This document shows, one piece after another, positions 58,101-64,000 of a stretch of 64,000 nucleotides of DNA. Every line of letters begins with the position of its first letter. Position 1 is the stretch's first letter. Under the pieces are notes generated by a model, which was given only the letters and a program-made list of their open reading frames with translations, had not been told where the DNA came from and ran no database searches. A program made the translations under genes and the position numbers. The stretch comes from Amphiduros pacificus (Eukaryota > Annelida > Polychaeta > Phyllodocida > Hesionidae): assembly GCA_949316495.1 (NCBI GenBank), contig OX439004.1:32618904-32682903 (forward strand). Direction: 5' to 3'.

Positions 58101-58412
58101 AGACGTATAAAAGCTATAGCAACTGAAGTTTTTAAATGCGTTAACAATCTTAACCCATCTTTTATGAAAGAATTGTTTGAGGTAAAGACAAATGTATTTG
58201 GTATACGAGATGATAATAAGCTGATACAGAAAAAGATAAACACAGTTACATATGGTAATAACAGCTTTACATATTATGGTACTCATGTATGGAATTTATT
58301 GCCTGCAGATGTAAAAAGTGCTGTAGATCTAAATAATTTTCAATTCATGCTGCAAACTTGGGATGGACCTGAAAGATGTCAATGCAGCCTATGTAATGTA
58401 AATCTAATGTGA
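55101..58412 (+). CDS. LINE endonuclease-reverse transcriptase polyprotein
   Basis: This is open for 1,103 codons after the TAG, in the same frame as the NADAR part; the first ATG is at 55272. Counting from 55146 (a GTG), residues 1-120 are acidic and serine-rich. The endonuclease runs about 125-350, with TETK (E159), LGDINID (D268) and SDWH (330-333). The reverse transcriptase runs about 590-870, with FRPVSIL, MDLSKAFD (D718), KGVPQGSCLGPLLF and the YADD catalytic pair at 805-808. A C-terminal region with THVWNLLP ends in a cysteine motif, CQCSLC. It nicks target DNA and copies element RNA at the nick. All catalytic residues I can check are present and no internal stop occurs, so this part may still be functional. 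The lack of a start codon near the front suggests it is normally made as a fusion with the NADAR part. Confidence 0.93.
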   Translation, partial: VLGQEESADLYVTEVVSYSKLCSTPDNGNDCVSINSGQVQCEAPKDILNITDCNIDDMLDDCNFDDMLQQQSDEDEENIVTAQVTGIAPSTSAADEVNLNSTMYNNHESLSVNHDQRNISDCDDPLINDLKQSRMKYGKNLVMAHVNVNGLGEKRDYFKEILLNGYVDILCTTETKLSKNKYVDKEFYVDGFKSYRKDRTSRSGGLHVWVRSDIPHDREKHMEFSHKDHIECMVLSVTVRKEKWLLILVYKSPSVSNRVFLDLISEFYDTYIGSYKEIIMLGDINIDMQIDDNVMTQDICHVYGIKNIITEPTCFKSERGTLIDPIIVKNAARFHKPINTTCGYSDWHNMVCCITKICVPPKKPRKIQYRSYKNFNQDDFMKDVSNIPFNVCDVFDDVNDKYWCMTMLYKDVIDEHAPVKHRFLKSQQIPYMNSELRKQMYKRNMWKNKHLGNRKNNFLRFKYIIERNKTVSMRRNAIKKHLLGGCTNMKRPGDFWRSVGPFVSEKAKKQDNVILNEDGKIVTNTKDVCDIFNAFFNTVADAIGEPDEICMTENDFLEKVFERHSNHPSVLAIGRDKTVDDNFSFTHVDRETVYKYLMNVNVNKPSGHDSIPPKLVKMCSEDLCDVFMEVINESFDTNTFPDDMKWAEISPIHKKLSNMLKNNFRPVSILAVLAKIHESIIADQLKVYFEQIFNQYLCAYRKRYGCEHVLVKLVELWKNAFDNKECVGILLMDLSKAFDCIPHGLLICKLKTYGLSNDACTFIASYLTGRYQRVKIDSERSDWVNLKKGVPQGSCLGPLLFNIFMNDLFLFIEKCFLVNYADDNSMSKTAKTFDVIMDALRLDAKNAIHWFTINFMQANPEKFQVMFMKTLTSKEIIPEYLEIDDVKLPNQSSAKLLGMTIDSQLRFDNHVDNLCIKAARQLNVMFRFKNIFTEKEKRMIYNAFILANFSYCPIIWHFCSNTHMRKMERIQKRALRFLYNDKTSDYDSLLEKANLDTLHVRRIKAIATEVFKCVNNLNPSFMKELFEVKTNVFGIRDDNKLIQKKINTVTYGNNSFTYYGTHVWNLLPADVKSAVDLNNFQFMLQTWDGPERCQCSLCNVNLM

Positions 58413-58556
58413 TTTTATTGTTATAATGAACTGTTATAATTTTGTTTTATTTGTTATTTCTATCGACCAATAGCTTTTAGCTAATGTTGTGTAATTTATA
58501 ATTTATGTCGATGCAAAATAAATATTTATCTTATCTTATCTTATCTTATCTTAGGC
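58413..58556 (+). repeat. LINE 3' UTR and (TTATC)n tail
   Basis: After the TGA come about 115 bases of UTR, then about five TTATC/TCTTA units at 58527-58556. Short tandem tails instead of poly(A) are typical of CR1/L2-like LINEs. Confidence 0.85.
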
Positions 58557-58571
58557 AGATACATTCTACTG

Positions 58572-58589
58572 TAACTGCAGCTGCAGTTA
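58572..58589. repeat. Perfect 18-bp palindrome
   Basis: TAACTGCAGCTGCAGTTA, 16 bp beyond the LINE tail. Function unknown. Confidence 0.8.
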
Positions 58590-58679
58590 AGCTTAATAAA
58601 ACAGGGAACATTGAAATTCGTTTCACATCCTGCAGGAAGGGGGCATTAGCACCTTGGTGTAATAGATCCTTCACTTATA

Positions 58680-59634
58680 CCTCAGTCACATTTGCGCCGA
58701 TTTCTGTTAAGATGCCCGGCCGATGGGTATTTTTTACAAAATCGGCCAGCAGTTCAGATTGCTGTGCGGGTATCGGGAGATCGTCGGCCACAATTGGGCA
58801 TCTTTAAGTAGACGTCAGACGGGTCATCGGGAACTTTTAGCTGCAACATAAAAGTTAGAGGAAGTCAGAATCGGCCGACTTCGCAATCTGCCGGGCGCTG
58901 GGGAGTTTATCACCAACAATCTGAGAGATGCCGTAGCTGTGGTCACATTATCAAAGGGCACCGCACGGCACGTGCAAAACTGAATAGCACAGACGTCTGT
59001 AGGATATCTTTACGACGTCTGTTTCATGACACAGACGTCTGCAGGATGTCTTTAAGACGTCTGGGTAGGCTTTAAAAAAATATTTAATCCTAGTTTCACC
59101 ACACGATGCCACCGGCAGCCCTAAGATAATCTGCTGATGTCCCTGCGGGACCCTGCCGTGTACTTTAAGATGATATTTGCTGATAAGACATCGGGGAAAC
59201 GTCGGCAACTTTTATGTTCCAGATAAAAGTTCCCGATGACCCGCCCGACGTCTTAAAGATGCCCAATTGTGGCCGATGATCTCCCGGTGCCCGCACGGCA
59301 ATCTGAACTGAACATCGTGCGGTAAAAATAGGATTTTTTTTTATTTCATGTGCTCACAGGCCATCGTCAGATGATCCAACGGGCTCCCTACGATATCAAA
59401 TAGACGTATTTATGATGTCCTTCAGACGTCTTTCAATGATCAAGACGTCTTTAGGATATCCTACAGACGTCTGTGTCATTCAGTCTTGCACGTGCCGTGC
59501 GGTGCCCTTTGATAATGTGACCACAGCTACGGCATCTCTTGGATTGTTGGTGATAAACTCCCCGGCGCCCGGCAGACTGTGAATACGGCTGATTGTTACT
59601 TCCCGGCCGGCGCCCGGTGCAAATGTGACTGAGG
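58680..59634. mobile_element. Non-coding element with interleaved inverted repeats
   Basis: Termini CCTCAGTCACATTTGCGCCG and GGTGCAAATGTGACTGAGG form an imperfect inverted repeat. Inside are two long inverted pairs: P1 58750-58839 with P1' 59224-59310, and P2 58890-59012 with P2' 59451-59573. The order P1-P2-P1'-P2' is crossed rather than nested. The body is GC-rich with many AGACGTCT words, unlike its surroundings. No protein is encoded. The terminal sequence is shared with the 87-bp MITE at 376-462, and TA precedes the left end. Confidence 0.8.
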
Positions 59635-59943
59635 CATTAGTTGGCACGATCATTTGTCAAGTATTCAAAATAAGGTAAGGCAGCATATATAGTAATATAT
59701 TGATGATAAAGTACATGGATGAAAAGCTTACTTTGCAATAGTATAATGCTGTAATATTCCCATTGTGCTGTAATCTATGGAAACTGACGCTCTGATATTC
59801 CCATAAAATTATACAGGGGTTACGGATCTGAGCAAGAATGGCTAATTTAGAATTGCCATTTGAATCACCTTCATCCAAAATTCTTGATAAACGCGACTTG
59901 TTTTAAACAACAGAAAGAGAACTCCAGCTATAGTCCAGTATAC

Positions 59944-61974
59944 CTTGGAGTAATTATGAATGGAGGCGCAACGGCTGTTATTTGAGCTATGGCGTCATAG
60001 CAACGCATTGTTTCACACAATGGATTCAAAATCCTTTGATCCTATCATAGTTGCCGACTTCAGAAGTGAAAAATTGAAGATTCATATTTTAAAAAAATGA
60101 ATTGGCCAAAGTTTTATTGAAGTATTATATCACATTTTGGATGTGTTTTTTAAAAGAAAAATTCAGAATAGCTCGTCTTATCTTGGAGTAATAATGAATG
60201 GAGGCGTGACGGCCGTTATATGAGTTATGGCGTCATGGCAACGCATTGTTTTACACAATGGATTTAAAATCCTTTGATCCTATCATAGTTGCCGACTTCA
60301 GAATGATGGAAAATTTAATATCTATATTTTTAAATATTAAACTAACCAATATTTTAATGGTGTTTCATAACACACCCTGAATTCTTTTTTTTCACAGAAA
60401 AAGTCAGAATAATTGTTCCTTTGAGGGTTACAAACCATTCACTCAAATTAACTTGAAAAAAGATCTGCTAATTTCTGGTATGATTGCTGTAATTACAATT
60501 GTTCGAAAAAAAAAAGAAAAAAATATTCCAAATCTTTATTTTTTTATACATGTTTTAAAAAAATATTTTTCTATCCATATTACTTTTTTGAAACTTTTAA
60601 AACAAAATATTGTTTATGATATAGCATTTAGAAATTCCTGATGCAGTTTTTTATAGTTCATATTTCATTTATTTTAAATGATGACTTAACATTTCATAAG
60701 GCAAAGTATCTATGTCAGCGCATATATTGGCAGGAATATAAATTGCATTTTCTGATAGTATATTTTTTACTGAAAAAAATGGTATATTTTTCTTAACTGC
60801 CAATATATGCGCCAATAATTAAAAATTAACTGGAAAGACAAAAATAACAATAAAGTACATGATTTCCTGATAATCTGAGAGGAAAACGGAAATTTTGACT
60901 CATTTTCATAAATATGAGATGGATTTGAAAATCTCTTCATAAAATCATCTACGCTTGGAGCAGAGAAATAAAATGTATATCCCCATAATCTGTATGAAAA
61001 AACGAACATTTCATTCGCGATATGTTTAACTCTAAATTGTGGTTTTGATCACTTAAAGTAGATTTGAAAAAAAAATTACGTCAAAACTTTCATATCTTGC
61101 ACCTATATGGCGTCATCATAACAATGGGTATGGCAGCAACTATGAGGCGCCTTTTGATCTTGCGACGTTGCGCCTCCATTCATTATTACTCCAAGGTCTT
61201 ATGAAGCTTATAATACCATCCACTCAAAATAACTTCAAATAAATCTGTTCATTTCTGTTCTGATTTCTTCAATATTAGATATTATGAAAAAAGATAAATG
61301 CATATTCCAAACCTATTATTTTTTATATATGTTTATAAAAAATTCATAATTCATATTCATATTGCTTTTTATAAACTTTTAAAACAAAATATTGTTAATG
61401 ATATAGCATTTATAAAATTTTTGTTGCAATTTTTTATTGTTATTTTTTGTTGATTTGAAATTATGACATGATATATATTAGGTCAATTTATTTATAACTG
61501 CGCATAAATTGGCAGGGCTATAAATTACATTTTCTGATAGTATTTTTTCACTGAACAACTTGGTATATTTTTCTAAGCTGCCAATATATGCCCCAATAAT
61601 TAAAAATAAACTTTAAAGACAAAAATAACAAAAAAGTACATGATTTCCCGATAATCTGAGAGGAAAATGGAAATTTTAATCATTTTCATAAATATGATAT
61701 GAATTTGAAAATCTCGTCATAAAATCGTCAAAACTTGGAGCAGAGAAATAAAATTTATATCCCCATAATCTGCATAAATAAACAAACATTTCATTCGCGA
61801 TATGTGTTGCTCTAAATTGTAGTTTTGATAACTTAAAATAGATCTGAAAAAAATTACGTCAAAACTTTCATATCTTGCACCTATATGGCGTCATTATAAC
61901 AATGCCCATGGCGGCAATTAGTGATATCCCCTTTGATCTTTCCCCGTCACCCCTCCATTCATTATTACTCCAAG
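59944..61974. mobile_element. CTTGGAG DNA transposon, outer copy (split by an inner copy)
   Basis: The left end CTTGGAGTAATTATGAATGG (59944) and right end CATTCATTATTACTCCAAG (to 61974) are inverted repeats of about 30 bp. The flanks AGTATAC and ATTATAC agree at 6 of 7 bases, like a worn 7-bp target duplication. The outer copy consists of 59944-60181 plus about 61203-61974, with a complete second copy of the family between them. Just after the right end, TCCAAGATTATAC is duplicated in tandem. No transposase is encoded. Confidence 0.8.
60182..61195. mobile_element. CTTGGAG DNA transposon, inner copy with perfect 7-bp target duplication
   Basis: The 1,014-bp element runs from CTTGGAGTAATAATGAATGG to CATTCATTATTACTCCAAG. 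GTCTTAT abuts both ends (60175-60181 and 61196-61202), an exact 7-bp duplication. The element is non-autonomous. The 80-codon minus frame at 60767-61009 is not kept in the other copies. A 7-bp duplication does not fit the common hAT (8), Tc1 (TA), piggyBac (TTAA) or Mutator (9) rules, so the superfamily is left open. Confidence 0.88.
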
Positions 61975-61989
61975 ATTATACTCCAAGAT

Positions 61990-62680
61990 TATACTAAATG
62001 AGGAAGAGAAATTAGTCTATTGTATATATGGTGTACTTTGCGTTATGGTAGATTGACTCACTGACTGGATCAAATATACTGGATTTACATGTGAAAGCTT
62101 GAGAATGGCTAAAAGATACTGATTAAACTGTTTGTTTCATTGACCGACAGACAAATATTATCAATTCATTTGTAATCATATATTTTGTGAAGAAATTATT
62201 TTTGTGCTTTTTAACAACAGGAATTTATCAAAGTTATGGATTCTTGTATGCATACACTGATGACCTCTTTATCTCAATATTGATGTCGCTATAAGCCTTC
62301 CTTCATTATTCCAAGTAATGAAAATCGTTGAAACAGAAAAGGCTCTTTAAAGGTGGTGGCACTTTGTCAACTTGGCAAACTCATAACTTGGCTATGGGAA
62401 AAGGTATTTTTTTTTTTCATGAAACCTCTCTGGCTAGGACACTTTGGACACTGAGCTTCACAGCTAATGTTTCTTGTGTTTTTTTTAAACCAATGTAAAA
62501 TAAAGATTTGTTTATATTTATCTTATTTTACTTTTTATATTTGATGGGTGAACAGATCATCGAGCATATTGAGAAAAATCTGGGCTTACCTAGCAAGTAA
62601 AATAATACAAAGGCAGATAAAATTAAGTAGAATCAGTCAAAAACTACAAAAACTACAGAAAAATAACTTTACAAAGAAAA
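61990..62680. other. Non-coding stretch
   Basis: AT-rich. No gene, RNA or repeat family recognised. Confidence 0.45.
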
Positions 62681-62681
62681 C

Positions 62682-62903
62682 AAAGATGAAATCTTCACAT
62701 TGAGGTTTTATTTGGTCGATTTTCAGAGCTTAAGACATTTTGCAAAGAACCATGAATTCGAAGGTTAAACAGCTGGTGATTTCACGATTTTCAAAGCCAA
62801 AACATTTTTGCAAATAAGCTATTATATTGAAACCACAAAGATGGTGATTTCAAGATTTAATAATGGATTTTAAACTTGGAAGCAAGTTGGCCACGAGGCC
62901 CAC
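62682..62903 (-). repeat. Interspersed repeat family D, copy 3
   Basis: On the minus strand it begins GGGCCTCGTGGCCAACTTGC, has TTTAAAATCCATTATTAAATC, and ends CAATGTGAAGATTTCATCTT, as in copies 1 and 2. An internal near-duplicate is present (GATTTTCAAAGCCAAAACAT and GATTTTCAGAGCTTAAGACA on the plus strand). Confidence 0.65.
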
Positions 62904-63040
62904 TTTGAACATATTTTACCACTATCCACGTCCCGTATAAACAGTTTTCCACCAGGTAGGTGTCTACATTCGAGTTGTCATGTCTGTCAATGCTGCCATC
63001 TAGTGGATGTTTGGATCTTAAATAAACAGTTTAAAAAATC

Positions 63041-63103
63041 TGTAACATGGAGATTTAATATCATGGATATCAAACTTTGAGTAAGTTGTTCACGAGGCCA
63101 ATC
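63041..63103 (-). repeat. Interspersed repeat family D, truncated copy 4
   Basis: The minus strand TGGCCTCGTGAACAACTTAC, then TCAAAGTTTGATATCCATGA, matches only the first 60 bases of the family. GCCATCTAGTGGATG lies between copies 3 and 4 at about 62996. Confidence 0.55.
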
Positions 63104-63665
63104 CTGGGCATGCATACAATGTTAAACTCATCTATTGATGTACAAAAGTGTTTAAGACCTGCTTGTGTTCTATCTGTTCAATATCAACTCGTCTTTTATC
63201 TTTGGTACTATAATGATAAATCTTGTAACAACCCACCCGTGTATTGGCAAAAGAATCTACTTTTCACTGCAAATTTGGTCAAATTTGACCATATTTAATA
63301 ATATATATAAAATATGTTGGTCTAAGCATTATATTTTCTTCACAGGTATCTCCACACACTTCTTGTTATCAATGTGTACAAATTTGAAAACATTTCAATA
63401 AATTTTGAATCCCCTGTGTGTAATTACATATAACTAAGTTTTCGCTAAATTTAAGCTGGGGAGACGCTTGGAACCTTACCCAGCTTTACTAGGCCTCTTC
63501 AATATAGGCCTAGCGAGGGTGTTATATACTGAGCCCGATGCAAAGGAGAGTATTGCAACCTGTGGACCACCCTATTTTAATATGTTCAAGCCAATCACAA
63601 GGCAGAGAGTAATTTGTTGTCTGTACGGCTTGCTTTTTTATCTTGGAGCTTTTATATAGCTGTTA
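63104..63665. other. Non-coding stretch
   Basis: Short chance reading frames only. No splice-bounded exon recognised. Confidence 0.4.
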
Positions 63666-63709
63666 TACGATCCACTTATAACCATGATACGATCCACTTA
63701 TAACCATGA
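63666..63709. repeat. 22-bp perfect tandem duplication
   Basis: TACGATCCACTTATAACCAT followed by GA occurs at 63666 and again at 63688 without change. Confidence 0.85.
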
Positions 63710-63729
63710 TAGCAGTCTTTTGTGTTCAG

Positions 63730-64000
63730 GAGTGTTTTCACTGACGTAAATAATATGCACGTGTACTTACATGGAGGTTTGCTTGTCCAAGATCACCTGT
63801 TCACATTCTGTTCTTCTGATCAAGAATTGTTTGGCAACAACAACACAACCAACGACAACAACATTCGTCCACCTGGTGGAAAGAGAGTGAACTATAATGA
63901 CAAGTTTGTGGCCCCGCACGATTGGTGTACGCCGTGTCCAGAAAGTAAGCCCGGGTTATGCCACTCGCATTTAGTGTTCTCCAATCACCAATCGGAAAAG
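63730..64000 (+). CDS. Possible partial exon running off the right end
   Basis: After an acceptor-like CTTTTGTGTTCAG the frame is open for 90 codons to the window edge. It reads MHVYLHGGLLVQDHLFTFC, then an asparagine-rich patch, then RPPGGKRVNYNDKFVAPHDW and CTPCPESKPGLCHSH. The last 40 codons, with paired cysteines, look most protein-like. The same stretch holds CCAAT words (CCAATCACCAATCGG), so a promoter is the alternative. Confidence 0.3.

Larger units (their letters stand above)
54592..58556 (+). mobile_element. 5'-truncated non-LTR retrotransposon (LINE) with a NADAR-zinc knuckle first domain
   Basis: The 3.96-kb element has, in order, most of a NADAR domain, two CCHC zinc knuckles, an acidic linker, an apurinic-type endonuclease, a reverse transcriptase, a short 3' UTR and a (TTATC)n tail. 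Endonuclease and reverse transcriptase place it among CR1/L2/Jockey-type LINEs; I cannot fix the clade. The 5' end is cut inside the NADAR domain. All coding parts are in one frame with one internal TAG. The body is otherwise open over more than 1,100 codons, so insertion was recent. No clear target duplication was found. Confidence 0.9.

Noticed and set aside
60767-61009. 80-codon minus-strand frame in the inner CTTGGAG transposon
   Set aside because: The corresponding region is not open in the other two copies, so it is not a conserved transposase fragment.

Overview
This window looks like nuclear DNA of a marine mollusc, possibly a gastropod of the abalone type. The evidence is AT-rich sequence with split genes and GT/AG splice sites, dispersed tRNA-derived SINEs, a LINE with a microsatellite tail, many minisatellites and long (AT)n tracts. 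The host group is inferred from general pattern; no marker gene for the species is present.

Layout. 0-10.6 kb holds no convincing host gene: SINE copies, one short inverted-repeat element and a 39-bp minisatellite at 6.3-7.2 kb. At 10.9-12.0 kb an intronless class A GPCR is encoded on the minus strand, with a likely 5' UTR splice acceptor just upstream. 12-22 kb is non-coding with scattered repeats. From 30.36 down to 22.94 kb, nine minus-strand exons join into a protein of about 507 residues that I cannot name. It has two PPxY motifs in an acidic, proline-rich N-terminus, and one exon junction is out of phase. Its introns hold a SINE, a MITE, a 14-bp minisatellite, (AT)n and (GAAT)n tracts. 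32.3-34.4 kb is a 35-bp minisatellite of about 58 units with block duplications. 36.8-50.8 kb is mostly non-coding. It contains isolated candidate exons (37.5, 50.24 and 50.51 kb), a small membrane-protein reading frame (39.2 kb), CpG-rich blocks (40.9 and 44.7-45.3 kb) and a 38-bp minisatellite (46.7-47.9 kb). 51.2-63.1 kb is a transposon graveyard. A partial exon may run off the right end.

The most notable object is the LINE at 54.59-58.56 kb. Its first reading frame carries most of a NADAR domain (YbiA family, ADP-ribose chemistry) followed by two CCHC zinc knuckles. It is in the same frame as an otherwise intact endonuclease-reverse transcriptase, separated from it by a single TAG. A retroelement carrying an ADP-ribose-processing domain suggests an element-encoded counter to NAD/ADP-ribose-based host defence; that role is inference. 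This LINE lies directly against an older LINE relic whose two halves point in opposite directions, as twin priming produces.

Other structures worth attention are a DNA transposon inserted into a copy of its own family with a perfect 7-bp target duplication (59.9-62.0 kb, with an older third copy at 52.4-53.3 kb), an element whose inverted repeats are interleaved rather than nested (58.68-59.63 kb), and a perfect 36-bp palindrome framed by 9-bp direct repeats beside a candidate exon (37.45 kb).
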